Shown here in pieces: positions 52,217 through 60,375 of a DNA stretch of 64,000 nucleotides. A model generated the notes under the pieces. The model had not been told where the DNA came from, did no database searches, and saw only the letters and a program-made list of their open reading frames with translations. Made by a program: the position numbers and the translations under genes. Positions within the stretch are counted from its first letter, which is position 1. Each line of letters begins with the position of its first letter. This DNA is from Contendibacter sp031732755. Lineage in GTDB: Bacteria; Pseudomonadota; Gammaproteobacteria; Competibacterales; Competibacteraceae. The stretch spans positions 15,331-79,330 of the forward strand of contig JAVMKI010000069.1 of the NCBI GenBank assembly GCA_031732755.1, written 5' to 3'.

Positions 52217-54022
52217 TTACCGGCCACGTCGGAACAGCCGGTCCAGTTCGGCCAACGTCAGTTGCGCCCAAGTCGGTCGACCGTGATTGCACTGGCCACC
52301 GTGGTCGGTGCGCTCCATGTCGCGCAGCAGGGCGTTCATTTCCAACAGATTGAGCGACCGGTTGGCGCGCACCGCGCCGTGACAGGCCAGACTGGCCAGC
52401 ATGTCCAGAATGGCCCGTTCCGAACGGTCGCTGGCCTCGTGCGCCGCCAGATCCGCCAACAGGTCGCGCACCAGTCCGGCAATGTCCAGGCCGGCCAGCA
52501 GCGCCGGAATCTGTCGCACCACCACGGTTTCTGGCCCCAGCGCCGCGACCTCCAGACCGGCCTGGGCGAACAGCGCGTCGTGACCTTCGACCCATTGACG
52601 CTCGCGTGGCCCAACCGTGACCGCCACTGGAACCAGCAAGGCCTGGGTCTGGACACCACCCTGCGTCAGCGCTGTTTTCAACCGTTCGTACAAGATGCGC
52701 TCGTGGGCGGCGTGCAGATCCACCATCACCAGCCCAGCGGGGTTTTCAGCCAGCACATAGCAACCATGCAGTTGCGCCAGTGCGTAGCCCAGCGGCGGCG
52801 GTTCGGCGACCGCATCCGGCGAGACGGCGGCGGGTGTGGATTCCGCCGCTGGCAAGGACGCATGAAGCTGGCCATAAGTCGCCAACCGTTCGCCCACCGC
52901 CAGCGGTAAACTGGACTGCCGGGCTTCCGCGCCGACCGATCCGCTGGCAAGCCATGACGGCGCGCTAAGCTGAACGACCGGTGCCGGCGCGGCGCCAGGG
53001 CGCGCCTGCGCCAAGGCCGCCTGCAGGTTCTGGCGGATGAAGGCATGAATCAACGCCGGCTCCCGAAACCGCACTTCGTGTTTGGCGGGATGGACGTTGA
53101 CATCCAGCGCCGTCGATTCGATCTCCAGATGGAGCACGAGCGCTGGATGACGGCCCTGAGGCAGCACGTCCTGAAAGGCCAGCCGCACAGCATGAGCGAG
53201 CGTTCGGTCTCGTACTGGCCGACCGTTGACGAAGAAATACTGTTGATCCGGCTGAGCGCGGGCGACCGCCGGCAACCCGAGCCAGCCCCACAGCCGCAGT
53301 CTAGCATCCTCATGGTCCAACGGCACGCAAGCGGCCGCAAACTCGCCGCCGAGCAACTCCGCCACCCGCCGGGCGCGGGCTTCCGCGCTGGTGGCGGGTT
53401 CCAGATCCAACACCGCTCGCTGATGGTGCCACAGCCCAAAACCGACCGCGAACCGGCTCAGCGCCAACCGAACCAGATTGTCCTCGATATGGCCGAATTC
53501 GGTGCGCTCGCCGCGCAGGAATTTGCGGCGGGCCGGGACATTGAAGAACAGGTCGCGCGCTTCCACCGTGGTTCCGACCGGATGCGAGGCTGGCGCGGGT
53601 TCAGCAATCGTATCGCCGCCATCGCCGACGATGCGCCAGCCGGTCTCCTGGCCAGCGACGCGGGAGACCAGAGTCAGTCGCGCGACCGAGGCAACGCTGG
53701 GCAGAGCCTCGCCGCGAAAGCCAAGGCTGGCGATATGTTGGAGATCATCAAAACGGACGATTTTGCTGGTGGCGTGGCGGCTCAGCGCCAACACCAGATC
53801 GTCGGGGTGGATGCCGACGCCGTTATCGCGCACTCGGATCAACCGAACGCCACCCTGCTCCACCTCGACCGTGATGCGGGTCGCGCCAGCATCCAGGCTG
53901 TTTTCCAGTAATTCCTTGACTACGGAGGCTGGACGCTCGACCACCTCGCCGGCGGCGATTTGGCTGACCAGTTGCGGCGGCAGCCGCTGGATGCGCGCGC
54001 TCACCGTAAGGGGAAATTCCAC
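52217..54022 (-). CDS. mutL: DNA mismatch repair protein MutL
   Basis: ATPase that links MutS recognition to strand incision. The 601-residue protein has the GHKL motifs ELLENSLDAGATRI, VRDNGVGIHPDDL, and LGFRGEALPSVASVARL. The C-terminal part contains VMVDLHAAHERILYERLK and QCNHGRPTW, resembling the metal-binding DxHAxxERxxYE and CxHGRP motifs of endonuclease-type MutL, so this MutL may itself nick DNA; no MutH is nearby. The start may be GTG at 54022 or GTG at 54004; neither has a clear ribosome-binding site. Confidence 0.95.
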   Translation of the reverse strand: MEFPLTVSARIQRLPPQLVSQIAAGEVVERPASVVKELLENSLDAGATRITVEVEQGGVRLIRVRDNGVGIHPDDLVLALSRHATSKIVRFDDLQHIASLGFRGEALPSVASVARLTLVSRVAGQETGWRIVGDGGDTIAEPAPASHPVGTTVEARDLFFNVPARRKFLRGERTEFGHIEDNLVRLALSRFAVGFGLWHHQRAVLDLEPATSAEARARRVAELLGGEFAAACVPLDHEDARLRLWGWLGLPAVARAQPDQQYFFVNGRPVRDRTLAHAVRLAFQDVLPQGRHPALVLHLEIESTALDVNVHPAKHEVRFREPALIHAFIRQNLQAALAQARPGAAPAPVVQLSAPSWLASGSVGAEARQSSLPLAVGERLATYGQLHASLPAAESTPAAVSPDAVAEPPPLGYALAQLHGCYVLAENPAGLVMVDLHAAHERILYERLKTALTQGGVQTQALLVPVAVTVGPRERQWVEGHDALFAQAGLEVAALGPETVVVRQIPALLAGLDIAGLVRDLLADLAAHEASDRSERAILDMLASLACHGAVRANRSLNLLEMNALLRDMERTDHGGQCNHGRPTWAQLTLAELDRLFRRGR

Positions 54023-54049
54023 GAGGTAAGGAAAGAGAAACCATGCGTG

Positions 54050-54082
54050 CTGGGAGCGCCAACCGGATGTCGGCGCTCCCAG
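54050..54082. terminator. Strong hairpin between bamC and mutL
   Basis: Perfect 11-bp GC-rich stem (arms 54050-54060 and 54072-54082, 11-base loop) in the 66-bp gap. There is no T run directly after the stem on the minus strand, only a pyrimidine-rich stretch, so it may be a weak or factor-dependent terminator of the dapA-bamC transcript or an RNA-stabilising structure. Confidence 0.5.
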
Positions 54083-54088
54083 TCCAGC

Positions 54089-55276
54089 TTATTTGATCAC
54101 CTTTTGCAAAGCTTCCAGTACCTGCTTGGCGCCTGGTGAGTGATCCGGCTGATCGCTGGCATCGCGCATGACGACTACCGTCTGCTGTCCCTGACCCGAC
54201 AACCGAACTCGATAACGGGTTCCCGGCGGTGGCGCATCCGATTTACCACGCCAGAACGCCAGCTTGGACAACCATCCTTCGTCGCCCGGTTTCTGGTTTT
54301 CCTTTTCAGGATCGCGATACTCAACCACATAGAGGCCCTGGCCGCGGTTCTGCTCCTCGACCGCGTAATTGCTGCTGTCCAGCGCCAGTCCCACCAAGCG
54401 CCAGGCACGAGAATAATCCTCGTTGATCACCAACTGGCTTTCGCCACCTTGCTCGACCAGACTCACGCGCGGTCCCGCTGGGGCGGCGCTCGCCTTGGCC
54501 TTCTGGGCTTCCGCGCGCTTCTCCGACGCGCCCAGATAGACCGTCAACCGATTGAGCATCTCGACTTCCAGTTCCGGATCCGAGGGCCGCCGCTGCCAGA
54601 TATAAGTATTGCTGGCGCTGGCGCTGGCGCCGCCCGCCGCGACCTCCTCCACTCCGGAGTGGGTCAGGTAGACTTCGGTGTTCTTGCCATCGGCGCTCCG
54701 CTCCAACCGGGTACGAAACCGGTCGCGGGTGGGCGCCGAATACAGGATGTCCAGATATTTCTTCAGGATAGCGCGCACGCCGTCCTGGGGAATATCCGCG
54801 CGATTCTCCACCCAATCGGTTTCCATAATGCCGATGGTGGGATCGTCACGCTTCAGGACGAACCCGTTGCTGGTCCAGAACTCCCGCACCTTCGGCCAGA
54901 CTTGATCGGCCGGGGCGGCAACGCGCAACCAGCGCTGGTTGCCGTCTTGCTCCAAGGCGATGCCCGGTTGTGGCGGCAGCACCGCCTCGGCTTTCTTGGC
55001 CTGTGTTTGCGACTGCTGGCCGCCGCGCTCGCTGGCGTAAGCCGACAGACTGGCCGATCCGGCTGGATTGATCTCTGGCACCACCAAGGTGTCGTCGATG
55101 GTGGACGAAGTGAGGTCCGGCGGCACTTCGAGCCTCTGCGCCGGCTTGCTCTGGCGATAATCCGGCCGCCGGTCGGGCAGCAGGGTGTCGAAGCTGGTGG
55201 AACAGGCCGCCAGCACCGCCAACGCCACCGCCAGCGGCACGACGCGCCACGAGGAAGAGGAAAAGCGTATCGTCAT
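54089..55276 (-). CDS. bamC: Outer membrane assembly lipoprotein BamC
   Basis: Lipoprotein of the BAM complex that inserts outer-membrane proteins. The 395-residue protein has a lipoprotein signal with lipobox LAAC (cysteine 25), then an N-terminal segment RRPDYRQSKPAQRLEVPPDLT, typical of BamC, and two helix-grip domains (about 100-220, VWPKVREFWTSNGFVL, and 275-395). Longer than E. coli BamC (344) by linkers. dapA lies six bases upstream, so dapA-bamC is an operon as in E. coli. Confidence 0.94.
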   Translation of the reverse strand: MTIRFSSSSWRVVPLAVALAVLAACSTSFDTLLPDRRPDYRQSKPAQRLEVPPDLTSSTIDDTLVVPEINPAGSASLSAYASERGGQQSQTQAKKAEAVLPPQPGIALEQDGNQRWLRVAAPADQVWPKVREFWTSNGFVLKRDDPTIGIMETDWVENRADIPQDGVRAILKKYLDILYSAPTRDRFRTRLERSADGKNTEVYLTHSGVEEVAAGGASASASNTYIWQRRPSDPELEVEMLNRLTVYLGASEKRAEAQKAKASAAPAGPRVSLVEQGGESQLVINEDYSRAWRLVGLALDSSNYAVEEQNRGQGLYVVEYRDPEKENQKPGDEGWLSKLAFWRGKSDAPPPGTRYRVRLSGQGQQTVVVMRDASDQPDHSPGAKQVLEALQKVIK

Positions 55277-55282
55277 GGTGGG

Positions 55283-56155
55283 TCAGATCACTCCAGCCTG
55301 TTGCATCGCTTCGCGCACCGCCGGCTGGCAGAATTCGGACAATGGCGTCAGCGGCAAGCGAATGCCCGGTGGAATCAGGCCCAACTGGTGGACCGCCCAC
55401 TTCACCGGGATCGGATTGGATTCGAGAAACAGCGCCTGGTGCAAACCGACCAGCCGGCCGTTGATCGCATCGGCTTGGGCGCGGTCGCCAGCCAGCGCGG
55501 CAGCGGCCATCTCGTGCATCCAGCGCGGGGCGACATTGGCCGTCACCGAGATCACGCCCCTGGCGCCACCAAGCATGGCCTCGGCGGCGATGCCGTCGTC
55601 ACCACTGTAGACATCCATGCGGTCGCCCAAACGGCGCGTCAGGTCCTGAATGCGTTCGAGGGTGCTGGCTTCCTTGATGCCGACAATGTTGGGAATATCA
55701 GCCAGCCGCTCGACCGTTTCCGGCTTCAGATCGCAGGCGGTGCGACTCGGCACGTTGTAGAGAATCTGCGGAATCGGCACGCTGTCGGCGATCAGTTTGT
55801 AATGCCGGTACAATCCTTCCTGAGTCGGCTTGTTGTAATACGGGGTCACCAGCAAACAAGCGTCGGCGCCAACTTCCATGGCGCGCTGAGTCAGATGCAG
55901 CGCCTCGGTGGTCGAATTGGCGCCAGTGCCGGCAATCACTGGAATTCGGCTCTTGACCAGTTCCACCACCCGGCGCACCACCCGGATGTGTTCCTCGAAA
56001 TCCATGGTCGACGACTCGCCGGTGGTGCCGACGGCAATGATGGCGTCGGTACCATTTTCGATATGAAACTCCACGAGCCGGGCCAGCGCCTCGAAATCCA
56101 GCGCGCCGTCCGCCGTCATCGGCGTCACCACCGCCACCATACTGCCACGAAACAT
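55283..56155 (-). CDS. dapA: 4-hydroxy-tetrahydrodipicolinate synthase
   Basis: First committed step to lysine and meso-diaminopimelate. The 290-residue TIM-barrel aldolase has AVGTTGESSTM, Tyr133 in QILYNVPSRTA and the Schiff-base Lys161 in NIVGIKEAS. Length matches E. coli DapA (292). GGAG stands eleven bases before the ATG at 56155. gcvR diverges upstream and bamC follows downstream, the E. coli order. Confidence 0.97.
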   Translation of the reverse strand: MFRGSMVAVVTPMTADGALDFEALARLVEFHIENGTDAIIAVGTTGESSTMDFEEHIRVVRRVVELVKSRIPVIAGTGANSTTEALHLTQRAMEVGADACLLVTPYYNKPTQEGLYRHYKLIADSVPIPQILYNVPSRTACDLKPETVERLADIPNIVGIKEASTLERIQDLTRRLGDRMDVYSGDDGIAAEAMLGGARGVISVTANVAPRWMHEMAAAALAGDRAQADAINGRLVGLHQALFLESNPIPVKWAVHQLGLIPPGIRLPLTPLSEFCQPAVREAMQQAGVI

Positions 56156-56311
56156 GATCTTATGCTCCAAGTCCACCCACAATCGCCGCATGGTACGGTG
56201 ACCGGGCGGGCTTGACAAGCGCCCGCCCGAGCGGTTTTCACCCCGACTGGATGCCTGTACACTGGCGTCGTGCGATTCCCGTTCCCTGGCCTGTCTTAGG
56301 AAACCCCGTCC

Positions 56312-56842
56312 ATGAAAAATTATCTGGTCGTCTCCGCCCTCGGTGAAGACCGTCCCGGTCTGGTCAACGAGATTTCCCGCGTCATTCTGGACTGTGATTG
56401 CGGCATCGTGGACAGCCGCATGACCGTGCTGGGCGGCGAATTCGCCATTTTGCTGCTGGTGCAAGGCAACTGGAATACGCTGACCAAGCTGGAAATGCAG
56501 CTCAAGCGACTGGAGCAGGCGTTGAATCTGACCATCGTCGCCAAGCGCACCGAGAGTCGCGCGCCGACCGGCGACGCGCTGCCCTACGCGGTGGAGGTGG
56601 TGGCGGTCAATCAGTCGGGCATCGTCCATCACCTGGCTAGTTTCTTCGCCAGTCGCTCGATCAACATCGAGGACATGGTCACCAAGAGTTACAGCGCGCC
56701 GCACACCGGCACGCCGATGTTTTCGGTCAATCTGGCCATCGGCATCCCGGCCAATACCCATATCGCGCTGCTGCGCGAGGAGTTCCTGGACTTCTGCGAC
56801 GATCTGAACCTGGACGCGGTGATGGAGCCAATCAAGGGGTGA
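56312..56842 (+). CDS. gcvR: Glycine cleavage system transcriptional repressor GcvR-like (double ACT)
   Basis: A 176-residue protein with two ACT domains: YLVVSALGEDRPGLVNEISRV at residues 4-24 and YAVEVVAVNQSGIVHHLASF near 92-111. In E. coli GcvR binds GcvA and regulates glycine cleavage. Here it is placed as expected, divergent from dapA. A direct role in glycine control is inferred from homology. Confidence 0.9.
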   Translation: MKNYLVVSALGEDRPGLVNEISRVILDCDCGIVDSRMTVLGGEFAILLLVQGNWNTLTKLEMQLKRLEQALNLTIVAKRTESRAPTGDALPYAVEVVAVNQSGIVHHLASFFASRSINIEDMVTKSYSAPHTGTPMFSVNLAIGIPANTHIALLREEFLDFCDDLNLDAVMEPIKG

Positions 56843-56861
56843 GCGAATCGGTCGCCAATAT

Positions 56862-57314
56862 ATGTTGAGAAGCGTTGAACAGCCCTGGGAGGTCACCCAG
56901 GTCAACGAGCTGTTGACCCAGATGGAAGCATTCGACGGAATCTTCATCGCTACCACCAACCTGATGGAGAGCTTAGACGCCGCCAGCCTGCGCCGCTTCC
57001 CGTGGAAGATTCGCTTCGATTTCCTCAAACCCGGCCAGCGCTGGGGATTGTTCGTCCAGGAGTTCGCCCGGCTGGGCGGCGACTTGGCCGAGGCGGCGGC
57101 CTGGAAGGAATCCGTGCCGTAGCTCGACCGCCTGACGCCGGGCGACGTGGCCGCCGTGGTCCGCCAGTACGAACTATGGGACGAAACTCCCAGCGCTGGC
57201 GAATTCTATCGCCGGCTGACCGCCGAGGTGGCGACCAAACGGGAGGAAACGGCGTTCGAACCGGCAGCGTCGACGGCTATTTCCCGGCGAGGAAGCGCGA
57301 CGCCATACTGTTGA
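56862..57314 (+). pseudogene. Degraded C-terminal fragment of an AAA+ ATPase
   Basis: The reading frame resumes the last part of an AAA+ ATPase: WEVTQVNELLTQMEAFDGIF, sensor-1 IATTNL, an arginine-finger-type SLRRF, and after an in-frame TAG at 57120-57122 the helical-lid segment LDRLTPGDVAAVVRQYELW. Walker A and B are not present because the N-terminal part is missing. No ribosome-binding site precedes the frame. It is therefore a truncated remnant with at least one stop. In another frame, 57256-57375 continues with an open stretch ending ILIPENFKEGV, which may be a second fragment. It lies between gcvR and tyrA. Confidence 0.75.
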
Positions 57315-57383
57315 TCCAACGAGCCTTTCCCGGTCACGAAATCCTCATTCCTGAAAATTTCAAGGAGGGGGTGAGATCCGCCC

Positions 57384-58262
57384 TCAATCCAGATATAAAT
57401 TGTCGCGCGCGCGCTTGGCCCGCTGGAAAACAGCGAGAATCGCGGCGTGGTCGTCGGTGCGGATCGCTTCGGCCAGCCGCGCCAGATCGGCGTTGAACAG
57501 CGCGATCATCTCCAGCAACTGCTCGCGGTTGGCGACGCAGATGTCGCGCCACATCGTCGGATCGCTGGAAGCGATGCGGGTGAAGTCGCGAAATCCACCG
57601 GCGGCGTAACGGAAAATTTCCGCCCGGTCATCCAGCCGCGCCAGAGTATCCACCAAGGTGTAGGCCAACATATGCGGCAGATGGCTAGTCGCCGCCAACA
57701 CCGCGTCGTGATGGTGCACGCCCATATCCACTACCTCGGCGCCGGTCAGCTCCCACATGCGTTGAATCAGCCGGTGCGCGACGGCGGCGGTTTCCATCAG
57801 CGGGGTCAAAATCACCCGTCGGCGCTGAAACAGGGTGGCGAAGGAAGCCTCCACTCCGCTTTGCTCGGTGCCGGCGATGGGATGACCCGGTACGAAGTTA
57901 GGAGGAATAAAGCCGTAGACCCGTTCCACGTTCGCCACCACGCTGCTCTTGGCGCTACCGACGTCGGTCACCACGGCATCGGACGCCAGATGAGGGACGA
58001 TGACGCGCAGTACGGGTTCAATGGCACCCAATGGCACGGCGATCACCACCACATCCGCGCCGACCACCGCGCGGGCCGGATCGGTGTCGTAACGGTCCAC
58101 CACGCCCAGGCGCGCGGCGGCGCGCAGATTGTCCTCGCCTCGCCCACAACCAACCACCTCGCCTACCGCGCCCGCCTGCTTGAGCGCGCGGGCCAGTGAG
58201 CCGCCGATCAGGCCAACGCCGATGATGCAAAGACGTCGAATCAAGGGATGCGCCGTAGTCAT
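57384..58262 (-). CDS. tyrA: Prephenate/arogenate dehydrogenase
   Basis: NAD(P)-dependent step of tyrosine synthesis. The 292-residue protein has a Rossmann start LCIIGVGLIGGSLARALKQ, VTDVGSAKSSVV, the catalytic-His region PGHPIAGTEQSGVEA, and helical C-terminal HHHDAVLAATSHLPHMLAYTL. There is no fused chorismate mutase, so this is the stand-alone form. It starts one base after hisC; aroA, which often follows tyrA, is not found downstream. Confidence 0.95.
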   Translation of the reverse strand: MTTAHPLIRRLCIIGVGLIGGSLARALKQAGAVGEVVGCGRGEDNLRAAARLGVVDRYDTDPARAVVGADVVVIAVPLGAIEPVLRVIVPHLASDAVVTDVGSAKSSVVANVERVYGFIPPNFVPGHPIAGTEQSGVEASFATLFQRRRVILTPLMETAAVAHRLIQRMWELTGAEVVDMGVHHHDAVLAATSHLPHMLAYTLVDTLARLDDRAEIFRYAAGGFRDFTRIASSDPTMWRDICVANREQLLEMIALFNADLARLAEAIRTDDHAAILAVFQRAKRARDNLYLD

Positions 58263-58263
58263 G

Positions 58264-59388
58264 TCAACCCTTCAGCACGTCGCGCAGCGCTGCCACCAAG
58301 CGGGCGTTTTCCGTTTCGGAACCGATGCTGATTCGCAGAAAGCGCGGTAAACCGTAATTGTCCACTGGCCGGGTAATCACGCCGCGCTTGAGCAATTCCG
58401 CAAAGACCTCGCGGCCGGGCCGGCCCACATCCACGCACAAAAAGTTGCCGACCGACGGTAGCCAACTCAGTCCCAGTTGGCGGCAAGCATCCTGCAACTG
58501 CTGCATGCCAGCGCGGTTGAGCGCCCTACCCCGGTCCAGATAGTCGACATCGTCCAGCGCCGCTGCCGCCGCGACCAAGGCTAAGCTATTGACATTGAAC
58601 GGTTCACGCACCCGGTTCAACAGATCAGCGACCTGGGGATGGGAGATCGCATAGCCGACCCGCAACCCCGCCAGCCCGTAGGCTTTGGAAAAGGTGCGAG
58701 TTACGATGAGATTGGGGAAACGGTCGAGCCAGCGCAGGGCGGTGGGACAGTCGGCTTCGGCATCGACATACTCGCCATAGGCCTCGTCCACCACAACGAG
58801 GACCGATTCGGGAACCGCTGTCAGAAAGGCTTCCAGTTCCGCCGTTTTCAGCCAGGTGCCCGTGGGATTATTGGGGTTGGCGATGAACACGAGCCGGGTG
58901 CGGTCGTTGATCAGCGCCAACAGCGCCGCTGGATCGTGACCATAAGGCATGGGGTGATCGGGCGGATTGGCCTTGGCGACGCGGGCGGTCGCGCTGATGG
59001 CCTGGGTGACGATGGGATAAACGGCGAACGCATGTTCGGAAAATACGGCTTCGTGTTCCGGGGTCAGGAAGGCCCGCGCCGCCAGTTCCAGCACATCGTT
59101 GGAACCATTGCCCAAAGTCAGCGTCGCCATCGAAATACCGAGTTTCGCCGACAGCGCGGCCTTGAGTTCGAAACCGTTGCCGTCGGGATAGCGGGCCAAC
59201 CCGCTCAGGGCGTCGTGGATGGCGGTCAGCGCTCGGGGGCTGAGGCCGAGTGGATTTTCGTTGGAGGCCAGCTTGACGATGTCGCTCAAACCGTATTCCC
59301 GACGCAGTTCGCTTTCCGGCTTGCCGGGCTGATAGGGTTGCAGGGTGCGCACGCCGGGGGCGGCCAGGGAAAGGAAATCACAAGTCAT
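58264..59388 (-). CDS. hisC: Histidinol-phosphate aminotransferase
   Basis: PLP-dependent class I/II aminotransferase, 374 residues. Motifs: LASNENPLGLSPRAL, FIANPNNPTGTW, DEAYGEYVD and the PLP-lysine RTFSKAYGLAGLRVGYA. Next to tyrA, this copy may serve both histidinol phosphate and aromatic amino-acid transamination, as the paralogue in similar positions does. No other his genes except hisZ are in the window. Confidence 0.94.
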   Translation of the reverse strand: MTCDFLSLAAPGVRTLQPYQPGKPESELRREYGLSDIVKLASNENPLGLSPRALTAIHDALSGLARYPDGNGFELKAALSAKLGISMATLTLGNGSNDVLELAARAFLTPEHEAVFSEHAFAVYPIVTQAISATARVAKANPPDHPMPYGHDPAALLALINDRTRLVFIANPNNPTGTWLKTAELEAFLTAVPESVLVVVDEAYGEYVDAEADCPTALRWLDRFPNLIVTRTFSKAYGLAGLRVGYAISHPQVADLLNRVREPFNVNSLALVAAAAALDDVDYLDRGRALNRAGMQQLQDACRQLGLSWLPSVGNFLCVDVGRPGREVFAELLKRGVITRPVDNYGLPRFLRISIGSETENARLVAALRDVLKG

Positions 59389-59673
59389 GGGAAAGGAGAC
59401 TCCATCGGAAAGAACGGGGTTTCGATAACCCTATCAGAAAGTTCGATGGTCACATAGCGGGCCGTGGCTGGCACCGTCGTCATTTCCGGCACGGATGGGG
59501 AATGCGCGCGATATCTCCCGCGTCGCTGGTCAGTTTGCGAAGCACGCTTCTTTTGAGATAAAGCGATGGTGCCTTACGGCTTTCGTCGATAGCTGTACCG
59601 CTTTCAAGACCTATCCCCGCTAAAGCCGCGCATCGTGTTGGTTGATGGACACCAGGCCGACGATAAACTGGTT
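59389..59673. other. Gene-free interval between the cyclase-family gene and hisC
   Basis: A 285-bp spacer with no recognisable gene, repeat or structured RNA. Short open frames here have no ribosome-binding site or familiar motif. It should contain the hisC-tyrA promoter, but none stands out. Confidence 0.55.
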
Positions 59674-60315
59674 TCACTCCGACAATCTTTTGAGTACCGC
59701 CCGCGTTGGTGCGCCCTCGGCGCCGGCCAGTTTGAGCGGCAAGCAAATCAGCTCATAGCTTCCCGGCGCGATTTCGGCCAGATTCAAACCTTCCACGATC
59801 ACGATGCCGGCCTGTAGCAGAACAAGATGAGTTGCCGGATCGCCACGAAAAATCTGCACCGACAGATAATCGACGCCGATCAACTGAATACCGCGTGCTG
59901 CGACCCAACGCGCGGCATCAGCGGTCAAGGCCACGAAATCGGTGCGAAAATCCCGGTCACCCCGCCGCCAACCCTCGGAGTTGCGGGTACGCAGTAGTAG
60001 ACGTCGGGTATCAACCGGCAGATTCAGCGTTTCCAGATCGTCAGCGGTCACGGTGTCCACGCTGGGCAGCGCGGCCACGACCGCTGGGCCAATCAGTGTG
60101 TCCAACGGGAGCTGAGTCACGTCAGCGCCGTCCGCCAGAAAGTGCAGGGGCGCATCAACATGCGTGCCGACATGAACGCCACAAACCAGGATGCTGTCGT
60201 TGACGGGATCGCCCCGCGCCATGTCGCGGCGGCGACTGAGTTCGGTACGCGGGCTGCCGGGCCAGTGCGGCAGGTCCGGCGAGATCGTCAGCGAAATATC
60301 GAGGTAGTTGGCCAC
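59674..60315 (-). CDS. Cyclase-family (kynurenine-formamidase-like) metal hydrolase
   Basis: A 213-residue protein with the family metal-binding motif GVHVGTHVDAPLHFL (HxGTHxDxPxH) and a C-terminal PLKLAGAEGAPTRAVL loop. N-terminus YLDISLTISPDLPHWPGSP is typical of the cyclase/KynB family. No tryptophan-degradation genes are nearby, so the substrate is uncertain. It appears to be a single gene downstream of mfd (60 bp). Confidence 0.88.
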   Translation of the reverse strand: MANYLDISLTISPDLPHWPGSPRTELSRRRDMARGDPVNDSILVCGVHVGTHVDAPLHFLADGADVTQLPLDTLIGPAVVAALPSVDTVTADDLETLNLPVDTRRLLLRTRNSEGWRRGDRDFRTDFVALTADAARWVAARGIQLIGVDYLSVQIFRGDPATHLVLLQAGIVIVEGLNLAEIAPGSYELICLPLKLAGAEGAPTRAVLKRLSE

Positions 60316-60375
60316 GGACCTTCCATGAAGATTAAAGACCGCAGGATTTACAGAGTTCTAACTGAGTAATTCAGT

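Noticed and set aside
54140..56215. Very long open plus-strand frame (about 690 codons) opposite bamC and dapA
   Set aside because: GC-rich coding DNA often leaves the antisense frame open; the minus strand has clear BamC and DapA motifs and the plus product is His/Arg/Gly-rich without motifs.
57256..57375. Open stretch ending ILIPENFKEGV as a separate gene
   Set aside because: No start, no ribosome-binding site and it runs into the opposite-strand tyrA; treated as part of the degraded region.
59480..59746. Short minus-strand frame between hisC and the cyclase-family gene
   Set aside because: No ribosome-binding site, overlaps the 3' end of a clear gene and has a random-looking composition.
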